Position numbers and translations under genes: made by a program. Below, piece by piece: positions 12,447-21,420 of a DNA stretch of 41,365 nt (position 1 is its first letter; each line of letters begins with the position of its first letter). The notes beneath the pieces are model-generated. The model made no database searches. It was given only the letters and a program-made list of their open reading frames with translations, and was not told the DNA's origin. The stretch lies in contig JAKUTK010000043.1 in NCBI GenBank assembly GCA_022448005.1, forward strand, positions 1-41,365, in the 5' to 3' direction. Source of the stretch: Pseudomonas sp. (lineage in GTDB: Bacteria; Pseudomonadota; Gammaproteobacteria; Pseudomonadales; Pseudomonadaceae).

Positions 12447-12758
12447 TCAGCTCTGGAAGCGATGTACGTTGGATAGCTGCTTGTTCACCTTGGGGTTCTT
12501 GCGATAGATCAGAGCCATCTTGCCGATAGACTGAACCAGTTCGCAGCCGCCAATTTTGCACAGCTCATCGGTTAGCGCACGCCGATCATCGCGCTCGGTG
12601 ATCCGCAGCTGCACCTTGATCAATTCGTGATCGTTCAGGGCTCGCTCCAGCTCGGCTCGTACGCCTTCGGTCAAGCCGTTCTCCGATACGATCAATACAG
12701 GCTTCAGATGATGGCCGATGGATTTGTACTGTTTCTTCTGCTCGTTAGTGAGCGGCAT
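12447..12758 (-). CDS. yhbY: Ribosome assembly RNA-binding protein YhbY (CRM domain)
   Basis: YhbY is a small CRM-domain protein that associates with pre-50S ribosomal particles. The 103 residues show the family N-terminus MPLTNEQKKQYKSIGHHLKP, the ENGLTEGV loop typical of the CRM RNA-binding surface, and the ELIKVQLR strand, ending with GKMALIYRKNPKVN. It is transcribed convergently with the DUF4149 gene and divergently from rlmE, with an 81-base shared upstream region. Confidence 0.94.
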   Translation of the reverse strand: MPLTNEQKKQYKSIGHHLKPVLIVSENGLTEGVRAELERALNDHELIKVQLRITERDDRRALTDELCKIGGCELVQSIGKMALIYRKNPKVNKQLSNVHRFQS

Positions 12759-12839
12759 AATTCGACCCTTGCGTCAGAACCCTGGAAAACCCGGCTAGTG
12801 TAACTGACACGCTCTGAGCCGCACAGATGAGGTAACAGC

Positions 12840-13490
12840 TTGGCACGCTCCAAGACCAGCCCGCGTTGGCTGAAAGAACATTTTGACGATCCCTATGTAA
12901 AGATGGCGCAGCGGGATGGCTATCGGTCGCGAGCCAGCTACAAGCTTCTCGAGATTCAGGAAAAGGATCGTATTCTCCGGCCAGGCATGACAGTGGTCGA
13001 TCTCGGGGCTGCTCCGGGCGGCTGGTCGCAGGTCACCAGCAGGGTGATCGGTGATCGCGGGAGGTTGATTGCATCCGATATTCTGCCCATGGACAGCATT
13101 GCGGACGTTACCTTTATTCTCGGTGATTTTACTGAGGACGAAGTATTCGCTGAGATCCTTCAGGCCATCGGTGAAACGCAAGTTGACCTTGTGATTTCGG
13201 ATATGGCCCCCAATATGAGTGGGGTGAAGGTTGCTGACCAGGCGCGAGCGATGTTTCTCTGCGAGCTTGCGCTTGATCTGGCCATGCGAGTTCTGCGCCC
13301 CGGTGGGGACTTTCTGATCAAGATTTTCCAAGGGGATGGTTTCGATGCCTACCTGAAGGATGTGCGGCAGAATTTCGATAAGGTGCAGATGCGTAAACCC
13401 TTGTCATCAAGGGACCGCTCACGTGAACAGTATCTGCTGGCGCGCGGATACCGGGGCGATGGCAACGCGCTGGAAGCGCTGCGGTCTTAA
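12840..13490 (+). CDS. rlmE: 23S rRNA 2'-O-methyltransferase RlmE (FtsJ/RrmJ)
   Basis: RlmE methylates the 2'-hydroxyl of U2552 (E. coli numbering) in the 23S rRNA A loop, a late step of 50S maturation. The 216-residue protein has the SAM motif [11 protein letters not shown] (54-64). The K-D-K-E catalytic tetrad is visible at K35, D121 (SDMAPN), K161 and E196. The start is a TTG preceded by a GAGGTAA site, giving the expected N-terminus [14 protein letters not shown]. In E. coli rlmE and ftsH form a heat-shock operon. Here ftsH follows after 189 bases, and I see no strong sigma-32 site. Confidence 0.96.
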   Translation: MARSKTSPRWLKEHFDDPYVKMAQRDGYRSRASYKLLEIQEKDRILRPGMTVVDLGAAPGGWSQVTSRVIGDRGRLIASDILPMDSIADVTFILGDFTEDEVFAEILQAIGETQVDLVISDMAPNMSGVKVADQARAMFLCELALDLAMRVLRPGGDFLIKIFQGDGFDAYLKDVRQNFDKVQMRKPLSSRDRSREQYLLARGYRGDGNALEALRS

Positions 13491-13679
13491 CCGAATGGAG
13501 CTGAACCATCCCGTCGAACCCGAGCCTATGTTTTACCGGCTAGCATGTTTCATATCGGGTTACAGACCGAGCTGCGCGTTCAGCAACGTTGTGTAGTAAG
13601 TTAGGCCGAGAGCGAACCATCGGCCGTCATGCAGGCTCCCGAAAACCCGCCTGCTCTAGAGGGTAGTGAATTGAACGAC

Positions 13680-15590
13680 ATGGCAAAAAACCTGATTTTG
13701 TGGTTGATCATTGCCGCTGTCCTGGTGACGGTGATGAACAACTTTTCCAGCCCGACAGAGCCGCAAACGCTCAACTATTCGGATTTCATCGAGCAGGTGA
13801 AAGAAGGTCAGGTCGAGCGCGTGACCGTCGACGGTTTCGTCATTACCGGCAAGCGCAGTGACGGCGAGACCTTCAAGACGATTCGCCCAGCGATTCAGGA
13901 CAACGGCCTGATCGGTGACCTGATCAACAATAATGTGGTGATCGAAGGCCGGCAGCCTGAGCAGCAGAGCATCTGGACGCAGCTGTTGGTGGCGAGCTTC
14001 CCGATTCTGGTGATCATTGCGGTTTTCATGTTCTTCATGCGGCAGATGCAAGGCGGTGCGGGTGGCAAAGGCGGCCCGATGAGCTTTGGCAAGAGCAAGG
14101 CTCGCCTGCTGTCCGAAGATCAGGTCAAAACCACATTTGCTGATGTCGCTGGTTGTGACGAGGCGAAAGAAGAAGTCACCGAATTGGTCGAGTTCCTGCG
14201 TGATCCCGGTAAGTTTCAACGTCTCGGAGGCCGCATTCCGCGTGGCGTGCTGATGGTTGGATCACCGGGTACCGGTAAAACGCTTTTGGCTAAGGCGGTC
14301 GCTGGCGAGGCCAAGGTGCCGTTCTTTACCATCTCCGGTTCCGATTTCGTTGAGATGTTCGTCGGGGTGGGTGCTAGCCGCGTTCGCGACATGTTCGAGC
14401 AAGCCAAGAAGCATGCGCCGTGCATCATTTTCATCGATGAGATCGACGCTGTCGGTCGTCATCGTGGCGCGGGCCTCGGCGGTGGGCACGACGAGCGAGA
14501 GCAGACGTTGAACCAGTTGCTGGTCGAGATGGACGGTTTCGAGATGAATGACGGCATCATCGTCATCGCCGCCACCAACCGTCCGGATGTGCTCGATCCT
14601 GCGCTGCTGCGACCAGGTCGCTTTGACCGTCAGGTGGTCGTGGGGCTACCCGATATTCGTGGTCGTGAACAGATTCTTAAAGTCCACATGCGCAAGGTTC
14701 CGCTTGGTGACACTGTAGAGCCGGCTCTGATTGCACGTGGCACGCCTGGATTTTCAGGTGCGGACTTGGCCAATCTGGTCAACGAAGCGTCATTGTTTGC
14801 CGCACGCGCCGGCAAGCGTTTGGTGGAAATGAAAGAGTTTGAGCTGGCCAAAGACAAGATCATGATGGGCGCCGAGCGCAAGTCCATGGTCATGTCCGAG
14901 AAGGAGCGGCTCAATACGGCCTATCACGAGGCAGGGCATGCCATCGTTGGGCGCGTCGTTCCGGAGCACGATCCTGTTTACAAGGTATCGATCATTCCAC
15001 GCGGTCGGGCTTTGGGTGTGACGATGTTTCTACCTGAAGAAGACCGTTACAGCCTTTCCAAGCGAGCCTTGATCAGCCAAATCTGCTCGTTGTTTGGGGG
15101 GCGTATTGCTGAGGAAATGACGCTCGGCTTTGAGGGGGTTACCACTGGTGCCTCCAATGACATCATGCGCGCTACCCAGCTGGCCCGTAACATGGTTACC
15201 AAGTGGGGCTTGTCTGAGAAACTTGGCCCGCTGATGTACGCGGAGGAAGAGGGCGAAGTGTTCCTTGGTCGAAGTGCGGGTAGCCAGCACACCAATGTGT
15301 CCGGTGATACGGCGAAGATGATCGACCTTGAGGTTCGTAGCATCATCGATCAGTGCTACGGCACGGCTAAACAGATTCTTGCCGACAACCGTGACAAGCT
15401 TGATCTGATGGCCGAGACACTCATGAAGTACGAGACTATCGACGCTGATCAGATCGATGACATTATGGCAGGCCGGACTCCGCGCGAACCTCGTGACTGG
15501 CAGGACGGCTCTGGACCAACCGGGACGCCTATCCAGCCTGAAGGTGGCCGCCCACAGGCTCCGATTGGTGGTCCCGCTGGCGAGCATTAA
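13680..15590 (+). CDS. ftsH: ATP-dependent zinc metalloprotease FtsH
   Basis: FtsH is an inner-membrane hexameric AAA+ protease that degrades misassembled membrane proteins and regulators. The start at 13680 gives MAKNLILWL, the family N-terminus (636 residues); a TTG at 13671 has better SD spacing from GAGGG and would add three residues. Transmembrane helices are at about 4-20 and 101-120, with the periplasmic domain between. Walker A is GSPGTGKT (194-201), Walker B IIFIDE (249-254), the second region of homology about 299-316, and the zinc site HEAGH (416-420). The Walker A second position is Ser where Pro is usual. Confidence 0.98.
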   Translation: MAKNLILWLIIAAVLVTVMNNFSSPTEPQTLNYSDFIEQVKEGQVERVTVDGFVITGKRSDGETFKTIRPAIQDNGLIGDLINNNVVIEGRQPEQQSIWTQLLVASFPILVIIAVFMFFMRQMQGGAGGKGGPMSFGKSKARLLSEDQVKTTFADVAGCDEAKEEVTELVEFLRDPGKFQRLGGRIPRGVLMVGSPGTGKTLLAKAVAGEAKVPFFTISGSDFVEMFVGVGASRVRDMFEQAKKHAPCIIFIDEIDAVGRHRGAGLGGGHDEREQTLNQLLVEMDGFEMNDGIIVIAATNRPDVLDPALLRPGRFDRQVVVGLPDIRGREQILKVHMRKVPLGDTVEPALIARGTPGFSGADLANLVNEASLFAARAGKRLVEMKEFELAKDKIMMGAERKSMVMSEKERLNTAYHEAGHAIVGRVVPEHDPVYKVSIIPRGRALGVTMFLPEEDRYSLSKRALISQICSLFGGRIAEEMTLGFEGVTTGASNDIMRATQLARNMVTKWGLSEKLGPLMYAEEEGEVFLGRSAGSQHTNVSGDTAKMIDLEVRSIIDQCYGTAKQILADNRDKLDLMAETLMKYETIDADQIDDIMAGRTPREPRDWQDGSGPTGTPIQPEGGRPQAPIGGPAGEH

Positions 15591-15606
15591 GCTAAGGCTG
15601 CGTTAG

Positions 15607-16458
15607 ATGAGGGAAAAGATGTACTCAGCCCGGCTGTCTTGTGGCAGCCGGGTTCTTGATTTGTCCCGCCCACATGTCATGGGCATCCTAAACGTCACTC
15701 CCGACTCGTTCTCCGATGGCGGCCAGCATGCGGGTGTCGATGCTGCGTTACGACACGCCGACGCCATGCTGGCGGCGGGTGCGACGTTCATTGACGTAGG
15801 TGGGGAGTCGACTCGCCCGGGTGCGCGCATTGTTTCACCCAACGAAGAGCTCGAGCGTGTTGCGCCTGTAGTAGAGGCGATTGCTCGAGAGCTTGACGTG
15901 ATTATCTCGGTCGACACCTCGACACCTGCTGTAATTCGCGAGGCTGCCCGGCTCGGTGCAGGCTTGATCAATGATGTCCGCTCTCTATCGCGAGATGGGG
16001 CGCTGCAGGCGGTGGCAGGCAGTGGGCTTCCGGTGTGCTTGATGCATATGCGAGGTGAGCCTGGCGATATGCAGAATGATCCGCGCTACGACGATGTGGC
16101 CAGCGAGGTCGTCAGCTTTTTGCGTGAACGCATGGAGGCGTGTGCAGCTGCAGGCATCCCAGCCGACCGTGTCGTGCTCGATCCGGGATTCGGCTTCGCA
16201 AAGAATTTCGCGCATAACCTGAGCCTATTCAACAGGCTGGAGCAGCTCCATACGCTGGGGCGTCCGTTGCTTGTGGGGGTGTCCCGCAAGAGTATGGTCG
16301 GCCAAGCCTTGCAGCGGGATGTGTCGCATCGTCTATATGGCAGCCTGGCGCTAGCCGCGCTGGCTGTTGCCAAGGGCGCTAGCATCCTTCGGGTGCATGA
16401 CGTCGCCGAAACGGTTGATGTAGTTCGAATGATTGCTGCAGTGCAGGCGGCAGAATAG
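15607..16458 (+). CDS. folP: Dihydropteroate synthase FolP
   Basis: FolP joins p-aminobenzoate to the pterin diphosphate to give dihydropteroate in folate synthesis; it is the sulfonamide target. It has 283 residues from the ATG at 15607. An ATG at 15619 has a better placed GAGGG and would shorten the protein by four residues, so the start is uncertain. Family signatures are MGILNVTPDSFSDGG (25-39) and GGESTRPG (65-72), with DPGFGFAKN and GVSRKSM further on. It follows ftsH by 16 bases and precedes glmM by 9, as in E. coli. The preceding pathway enzyme, folK, lies at the far end of the window. Confidence 0.97.
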   Translation: MREKMYSARLSCGSRVLDLSRPHVMGILNVTPDSFSDGGQHAGVDAALRHADAMLAAGATFIDVGGESTRPGARIVSPNEELERVAPVVEAIARELDVIISVDTSTPAVIREAARLGAGLINDVRSLSRDGALQAVAGSGLPVCLMHMRGEPGDMQNDPRYDDVASEVVSFLRERMEACAAAGIPADRVVLDPGFGFAKNFAHNLSLFNRLEQLHTLGRPLLVGVSRKSMVGQALQRDVSHRLYGSLALAALAVAKGASILRVHDVAETVDVVRMIAAVQAAE

Positions 16459-16467
16459 GGATTATTT

Positions 16468-17805
16468 ATGGGTAGAAAGTATTTCGGCACCGATGGTATT
16501 CGTGGCCATGTGGGGCAATTCCCGATCACGCCGGAATTCATGCTGAGGCTTGGTTGGGCCGCAGGTATGGCGTTTCGCAAGCATGGGAAATGTCGCATTT
16601 TGATTGGCAAAGACACTCGGATCTCAGGGTATATGTTCGAGTCGGCGCTGCAGGCCGGGCTGTCTGCCGCAGGCGCGGATGTATTGTTGCTAGGGCCAAT
16701 GCCTACCCCGGCAGTTGCGTATCTAACACGCACCTTCCATGCCGATGCCGGCATCGTGATCAGTGCCTCACATAACCCTCATCACGACAATGGCATCAAG
16801 TTCTTCTCCGGCCGCGGAACGAAACTGCCCGATGAGGTTGAGTTGATGATCGAGGAGCTGCTCGACACGCCGATGACGGTCGTGGACTCGGCGCAGCTAG
16901 GCAAGGCTTCACGGATAAATGATGCAGCAGGTCGCTATATCGAGTTCTGCAAGAGCAGTGTGCCGACCAGCACTGATTTCAGCGGTATGAAGATTGTGCT
17001 TGATTGCGCTCACGGTGCGACCTACAAGGTTGCACCCAGCGTCTTCCGAGAGCTCGGGGCGGAGGTGACGGTTATCGCTGCTCAGCCGGATGGGCTGAAC
17101 ATTAATGCTGGCGTAGGCTCCACTCATGTTGCGCAGCTGCAGAAGGCGGTGATCGAGCAGGGTGCTGATCTTGGCATAGCGTTCGATGGTGACGGTGATC
17201 GGGTGATGATGGTCGATCATACCGGCACTCAAGTTGATGGCGATGAGCTGCTCTACATTATTGCCGCTGACTTGCAGGACCGAGACCGCCTGATCGGTGG
17301 GGTTGTCGGGACGTTGATGAGCAACCTCGGTCTAGAGTTGGCGCTTAAGGCGCGCGGCATTCCTTTTGTACGGGCGAAGGTGGGTGATCGCTACGTGATG
17401 GCTGAAATGCTCGAGCGTGACTGGGTGCTGGGTGGAGAAAACTCAGGCCACATTGTCTGCGCGCAACATGTCACCACTGGAGACGCCATTATTGCAGCGC
17501 TCCAGGTTGTGCTTGCTCTGAAGCGTCATGGCCGCAGCCTCGCGCAGGAGCGTATGGTCTGGAGCAAATGCCCTCAGGTATTGATCAACGTGCGGTTCAG
17601 TGGCGATCGGGATCCGATTGTCCATCCCCAAGTGCAGGCTGTTTGTGACAGCGTTACGGAGCGTATGGCTGGTCGTGGTCGGGTGCTGTTACGAAAGTCC
17701 GGCACCGAGCCGCTGGTGCGGGTCATGGTCGAAGGAGACGACGAAAATCAGGTCCGCAGTTACGCCGAGGAGCTGGCGAGCGCGGTCAAGGAAGTTTGTG
17801 TGTGA
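16468..17805 (+). CDS. glmM: Phosphoglucosamine mutase GlmM
   Basis: GlmM converts glucosamine-6-phosphate to glucosamine-1-phosphate on the way to UDP-GlcNAc, the precursor of peptidoglycan and lipopolysaccharide. The 445 residues are full length. The phosphoserine loop [12 protein letters not shown] places the active serine at S101. The metal-binding loop is DGDGDR with D240, D242 and D244. The sugar-binding GGENSGH and the phosphate-binding [15 protein letters not shown] near the C-terminus are intact. It lies 9 bases downstream of folP. Confidence 0.98.
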   Translation: MGRKYFGTDGIRGHVGQFPITPEFMLRLGWAAGMAFRKHGKCRILIGKDTRISGYMFESALQAGLSAAGADVLLLGPMPTPAVAYLTRTFHADAGIVISASHNPHHDNGIKFFSGRGTKLPDEVELMIEELLDTPMTVVDSAQLGKASRINDAAGRYIEFCKSSVPTSTDFSGMKIVLDCAHGATYKVAPSVFRELGAEVTVIAAQPDGLNINAGVGSTHVAQLQKAVIEQGADLGIAFDGDGDRVMMVDHTGTQVDGDELLYIIAADLQDRDRLIGGVVGTLMSNLGLELALKARGIPFVRAKVGDRYVMAEMLERDWVLGGENSGHIVCAQHVTTGDAIIAALQVVLALKRHGRSLAQERMVWSKCPQVLINVRFSGDRDPIVHPQVQAVCDSVTERMAGRGRVLLRKSGTEPLVRVMVEGDDENQVRSYAEELASAVKEVCV

Positions 17806-17871
17806 TTTGCGCTTGCCAGGTGCGTTTTCGTTGAGTACCATCTGCGCCCACTTTGACCGACGAGGTAAAGC

Positions 17872-18627
17872 ATGCGTCGCCCATTGGTAGCTGGTAACTG
17901 GAAGATGAACGGTACCCGCGCCAGCGTCGCAGAGCTGATCGAGGCGCTTCGCCAGCAGGATTTTCCGGTGGGCGTAGAGGTTGCTGTATTTCCGTCGAGT
18001 CTGCATTTGACGCAGGTTGTGAGTGGTCTGCAAGGTAAGGCGATTGCTGTAGGGGCTCAGGACTGTGCGATCGATGCCGGTTTCGGTGCCCTGACAGGCG
18101 AGGAGTCGGCTTCTCAGCTGGTTGATGCAGGTTCGAGTTGGGTGCTGGTTGGTCATTCCGAGCGGCGTCTGATTTTGGGCGAAAGCGACGAAGTGGTAAG
18201 CAAGAAGTTTTCAGCGGCCTTGGCGTGCGGGATGACGCCGGTGCTATGTCTCGGGGAGACGCTGGAGCAGCGTCAGGCTGGGCAGACTCTGGAAGTGGTT
18301 GGCCGGCAACTTGCTAGTGTTTTGGCTAGCTCTGGGGTTGGCGCGTTCGAGAAGGCGGTTGTGGCTTATGAGCCGGTCTGGGCGATAGGCACCGGGTTGA
18401 CTGCGACGCCGCAGCAGGCTCAAGAGGTGCATGCTGCGATTCGGGAGCAGTTGGCTCGCGAAGATCGACGTATCGCTGATGGCGTACGAGTCCTCTACGG
18501 AGGCAGTGTAAAGGCGGAAAATGCTGCTGAGCTTTTCGAGATGCAGGATATCGATGGGGGGCTTATCGGTGGTGCCTCCCTGAAAGCGAATGATTTCGGT
18601 GCGATTTGTCGTGCCGCAGGGAACTGA
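17872..18627 (+). CDS. tpiA: Triosephosphate isomerase TpiA
   Basis: TpiA interconverts dihydroxyacetone phosphate and glyceraldehyde-3-phosphate. The 251 residues give a complete TIM barrel with the catalytic residues K11 (AGNWKMNG), H95 (VGHSERR) and E167 ([11 protein letters not shown]). The phosphate-gripping YGGSV and GGLIGGASL segments are at the C-terminus. The ATG follows GAGG. The next gene, secG, starts 4 bases after the stop. Confidence 0.98.
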   Translation: MRRPLVAGNWKMNGTRASVAELIEALRQQDFPVGVEVAVFPSSLHLTQVVSGLQGKAIAVGAQDCAIDAGFGALTGEESASQLVDAGSSWVLVGHSERRLILGESDEVVSKKFSAALACGMTPVLCLGETLEQRQAGQTLEVVGRQLASVLASSGVGAFEKAVVAYEPVWAIGTGLTATPQQAQEVHAAIREQLAREDRRIADGVRVLYGGSVKAENAAELFEMQDIDGGLIGGASLKANDFGAICRAAGN

Positions 18628-18631
18628 TCAG

Positions 18632-19015
18632 ATGTTGCAGACTGTTGTGATTGTGGTGCATCTGCTAGTTGCCATTGGTGTGGTTGCGCTGGTGTTGCTG
18701 CAGCAGGGTAAAGGGGCTGATGCTGGCGCCTCCTTTGGTTCGGGTGCTTCCGCAACTGTATTTGGAAGCCAAGGATCCTCTACCTTTCTTAGTCGGTTTA
18801 CTGCTATACTTGCGGCCGTTTTTTTCGCTACGAGTCTTGGGTTGGCATTTTTCGCAACTCGTCAGGCTGACCAGCTTTCCGGGGCAGGTCTGCCAGATCC
18901 GGCGGTTCTTGAAGTGCCGGTCAGTAAGCCAGTAGTGGAAGATGTGCCTGTGTTGGAAAGCGCTCCGTCGGCACCTGTTGCAGATGATGTGCCTGATCTG
19001 CAGGAGCGGGAATAA
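18632..19015 (+). CDS. secG: Preprotein translocase subunit SecG
   Basis: SecG is a small inner-membrane subunit of SecYEG that eases SecA-driven export. The ATG at 18632 is chosen since [18 protein letters not shown] is the family start; 14 residues further upstream would lie inside tpiA. The 127-residue protein has two transmembrane helices (about 1-22 and 52-72), joined by the Gly/Ser-rich loop [15 protein letters not shown]. The extended Pro/Val-rich acidic tail is common in pseudomonads. Its stop is 7 bases before tRNA-Leu, so the tRNA may be processed from the same transcript. Confidence 0.95.
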   Translation: MLQTVVIVVHLLVAIGVVALVLLQQGKGADAGASFGSGASATVFGSQGSSTFLSRFTAILAAVFFATSLGLAFFATRQADQLSGAGLPDPAVLEVPVSKPVVEDVPVLESAPSAPVADDVPDLQERE

Positions 19016-19022
19016 GGTTTTT

Positions 19023-19108
19023 GCCGAGGTGGTGGAATTGGTAGACACGCTACCTTGAGGTGGTAGTGGCCATAGGCTGTAGGGGTTCGAGTCCCCTCCT
19101 CGGTACCA
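19023..19108 (+). tRNA. tRNA-Leu (anticodon GAG)
   Basis: The 86-base class II tRNA has acceptor arms GCCGAGG / CCTCGGT (G-U at the end pair). Its D arm is TGGTGGAATTGGTAGACAC, the long variable arm is as expected for leucine, and the T loop is GGTTCGAGTCC. The anticodon stem CTACC / GGTAG encloses TTGAGGT, giving anticodon GAG, which reads CUC/CUU. The CCA is encoded (19106-19108). I see no clear promoter of its own between secG and the tRNA. Confidence 0.96.
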
Positions 19109-19144
19109 AACAAGCAGGCCCGCAGATGCGGGCTTTCTTGTTTT
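19109..19144 (+). terminator. Terminator after tRNA-Leu
   Basis: Core stem GCCCGCA-GA-TGCGGGC is extended by outer pairing AACAAG / CTTGTT and followed by TTTT. It separates tRNA-Leu from the promoter of the initiator tRNA. Confidence 0.75.
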
Positions 19145-19154
19145 AGTCTTTCGG

Positions 19155-19183
19155 TTGACCTGTGGTCAGTGTGGTCGTATAAT
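19155..19183 (+). promoter_or_regulatory. Sigma-70 promoter of tRNA-fMet
   Basis: TTGACC (19155-19160), a 17-base spacer and a perfect TATAAT (19178-19183) place the transcription start about 8-10 bases before the mature tRNA 5' end. This is the strongest housekeeping promoter I can see in the window and may also feed the rimP-nusA-infB operon by readthrough. Confidence 0.88.
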
Positions 19184-19198
19184 TCGTGCCCAGTTTGA

Positions 19199-19275
<77 letters not shown>

Positions 19276-19281
19276 GTTGAT

Positions 19282-19310
19282 AAAAAGCCCCTGTCGAGGG
19301 GCTTTTTATT
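19282..19310 (+). terminator. First terminator after tRNA-fMet
   Basis: AAAAAGCCCC-TGTCGA-GGGGCTTTTTATT is a compact GC stem with a T run, 7 bases after the CCA. Readthrough must occur, or a second promoter must exist, for this transcript to reach rimP. Confidence 0.88.
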
Positions 19311-19353
19311 AGCTTCAAGCCAGGTCGCCGGCATCTACAGGCGATCCTCATGG

Positions 19354-19376
19354 ATGGGCGTTTCGCCCATTTTTCA
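19354..19376 (+). terminator. Second terminator / attenuator before rimP
   Basis: ATGGGCG-TTT-CGCCCAT followed by TTTTCATTT is a 7-bp stem with a T-rich tail, ending about 28 bases before the rimP ATG. Its place matches the second of two terminators in the E. coli metY-rimP leader, where readthrough is regulated. Confidence 0.7.
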
Positions 19377-19403
19377 TTTGTACAGCATGCGCGAGGGACT
19401 CCG

Positions 19404-19862
19404 ATGTCGAGCAAGCTAGAACAGTTGCAGGCCTTGTTGGCCCCAGTGGTCGAGGCGCTCGGCTATCAATGCTGGGGTATCGAATTCATTTCGCAGGGTC
19501 GACATTCTTTGTTGCGGGTCTATATCGACCATTCCAACGGAATTCTTATCGACGACTGCGAAAAGGTCAGCCGCCAACTGAGTGGTGTGCTCGACGTTGA
19601 AGATCCAATCAGCTCTGACTACACCCTTGAAGTGTCCTCGCCTGGTATGGATCGGCCTCTGTTCACGCTCGAGCAGTTCAAGGCCCATGTGGGCGAGCAA
19701 GTCAAAATCAAGCTGCGTTCGCCCTTTGAGGGTCGGCGCAATTTCCAAGGTCTTCTGCGCGGGGTCGAGGAGCAGGATGTAGTGGTGCTGGTCGACGATC
19801 ACGAATACCTGTTGCCGATCGACATGATCGACAAGACCAACATAATTCCCCGTTTTGAGTGA
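19404..19862 (+). CDS. rimP: Ribosome maturation factor RimP
   Basis: RimP assists assembly of the 30S subunit. The ATG at 19404 ([20 protein letters not shown]) follows GAGGGA; an upstream ATG at 19350 runs through the leader hairpin and is rejected. The 152 residues hold the N-terminal alpha/beta domain with [12 protein letters not shown] (about 76-87) and a C-terminal SH3-like barrel ending in [10 protein letters not shown]. It is the first gene of the nusA-infB operon. Confidence 0.96.
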   Translation: MSSKLEQLQALLAPVVEALGYQCWGIEFISQGRHSLLRVYIDHSNGILIDDCEKVSRQLSGVLDVEDPISSDYTLEVSSPGMDRPLFTLEQFKAHVGEQVKIKLRSPFEGRRNFQGLLRGVEEQDVVVLVDDHEYLLPIDMIDKTNIIPRFE

Positions 19863-19910
19863 GTCGCGGATCCCGCGGACCCCAATGGATTGCGATAGGC
19901 GAGGCGTACG

Positions 19911-21392
19911 ATGAGCAAAGAAGTACTGCTGGTTGTGGAGTCGGTATCGAACGAGAAAGGCGTACCGGCCAGTGTAATCTTCGAGGCATTGGAGCTGGCT
20001 TTGGCCACTGCTACCAAGAAGCGCTTCGAGGACGAGGTTGACCTGCGGGTCGAGATCAATCGGCAGAACGGTAGCTATGAGACCTTCCGCCGCTGGACGG
20101 TGGTCGAAGAAGAGGATTTCGACGATCCGGCACACCAGTTGACCGTCGACATGAAGCAGGCAGTCGACGCTGGGGCCAAAGTTGGTGATGTCCTGGAAGA
20201 AAAGGTCGAGTCGATCGAGTTTGGTCGGATCGCCGCTCAGACAGCCAAGCAGGTCATCGTGCAGAAGGTCCGAGAGGCCGAGCGTGCCCAGGTGGTCGAG
20301 GCCTATCGTGATCGCTTGGGTGAGATCATCTCCGGCACGGTGAAAAAGGTTACCCGAGACAGCGTCATCGTCGATCTGGGCAATAACGCGGAAGCGTTGC
20401 TGGCCCGAGAAGACATTATTTCTCGGGAAACCTTCCGGGTCGGCGCGAGAGTTCGTGCGCTGCTCAAGGAAATCCGCACCGAGAATCGTGGCCCTCAGTT
20501 GATCCTTTCTCGCACAGCGCCGCAAATGCTGATCGAGCTGTTCCGCATTGAAGTTCCGGAAATCGCCGAAGGGTTGATTGAAGTGATGGCTGCTTCGCGG
20601 GATCCGGGATCTCGCGCCAAGATAGCCGTGCGCTCGAAAGACAAACGGATCGATCCGCAGGGTGCGTGCATTGGTATGCGCGGTTCGCGTGTTCAGGCCG
20701 TTTCCGGCGAGATCGGCGGAGAGCGCGTCGATATCGTGCTATGGGACGAGAACCCCGCACAATTTGTTATCAACGCGATGGCCCCGGCTGAAGTGGCTGC
20801 CATCATCGTCGATGAAGATGCGCATGCCATGGATATCGCGGTCGGCGAAGACAATCTGGCCCAGGCAATCGGTCGGGGCGGACAGAACGTACGTCTTGCC
20901 AGTCAATTGACCGGTTGGACGCTGAACGTGATGACTGAGGCGGACATCCAGAGCAAGCAGCAAGAAGAAACTGGTGACATCTTGCGCAATTTCATCGAAG
21001 AGCTCGACGTCGATGAGGAGCTGGCACAAGTACTGGTCGAGGAAGGTTTCACCTCTCTCGAAGAGATCGCCTACGTCCCAATGGAGGAAATGCTCGGCAT
21101 CGAAGGCTTCGACGAAGATATCGTCAACGAGCTGAGAACCCGCGCCAAGGATCGCTTGCTAACTAAAGCGATCGCAACGGAAGAAAAACTGGCAGACGCC
21201 CAGCCGGCGGAGGATTTGCTTGCGCTGGATGGCATGGACAACGAACTGGCGGTCGAGTTGGCAGTGCGGGGTGTAGTCACCCGCGAAGACCTGGCCGAGC
21301 AGTCGATTGACGATCTGCTCGACATAGACGGCATAGATCAAGAACGTGCCGGCAAGCTGATCATGGCCGCCCGAGCCCATTGGTTCGAGTAA
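19911..21392 (+). CDS. nusA: Transcription termination/antitermination protein NusA
   Basis: NusA binds RNA polymerase and modulates pausing, termination and antitermination. The 493 residues are the usual Pseudomonas length. Domains in order are: the N-terminal polymerase-binding domain (about 1-125), S1 (about 133-200, [16 protein letters not shown]), KH1 and KH2 (about 230-345, with the [17 protein letters not shown] loop), and two acidic helix-hairpin-helix repeats (about 365-420 and 440-490). In E. coli NusA represses its own operon at the leader terminators; the tandem terminators upstream are consistent with this. Confidence 0.98.
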   Translation: MSKEVLLVVESVSNEKGVPASVIFEALELALATATKKRFEDEVDLRVEINRQNGSYETFRRWTVVEEEDFDDPAHQLTVDMKQAVDAGAKVGDVLEEKVESIEFGRIAAQTAKQVIVQKVREAERAQVVEAYRDRLGEIISGTVKKVTRDSVIVDLGNNAEALLAREDIISRETFRVGARVRALLKEIRTENRGPQLILSRTAPQMLIELFRIEVPEIAEGLIEVMAASRDPGSRAKIAVRSKDKRIDPQGACIGMRGSRVQAVSGEIGGERVDIVLWDENPAQFVINAMAPAEVAAIIVDEDAHAMDIAVGEDNLAQAIGRGGQNVRLASQLTGWTLNVMTEADIQSKQQEETGDILRNFIEELDVDEELAQVLVEEGFTSLEEIAYVPMEEMLGIEGFDEDIVNELRTRAKDRLLTKAIATEEKLADAQPAEDLLALDGMDNELAVELAVRGVVTREDLAEQSIDDLLDIDGIDQERAGKLIMAARAHWFE

Positions 21393-21420
21393 GTAATTAG
21401 CGGCCTGAGGAGAGAGATGC

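Noticed and set aside
12764..12800. Sigma-32-like CCCTTGCG ... CCCGGCTA upstream of rlmE
   Set aside because: Both boxes differ from consensus at key bases, so it is too weak to list as a promoter.
13629..13679. Upstream ATG extending FtsH by 17 residues
   Set aside because: The extension is not family-like and would displace the conserved membrane-inserting N-terminus. A TTG or ATG at 13671/13680 fits better.
18809..18814. TATACT inside secG as a promoter for tRNA-Leu
   Set aside because: No -35 element at proper spacing and the tRNA starts about 210 bases later, so it is not convincing.
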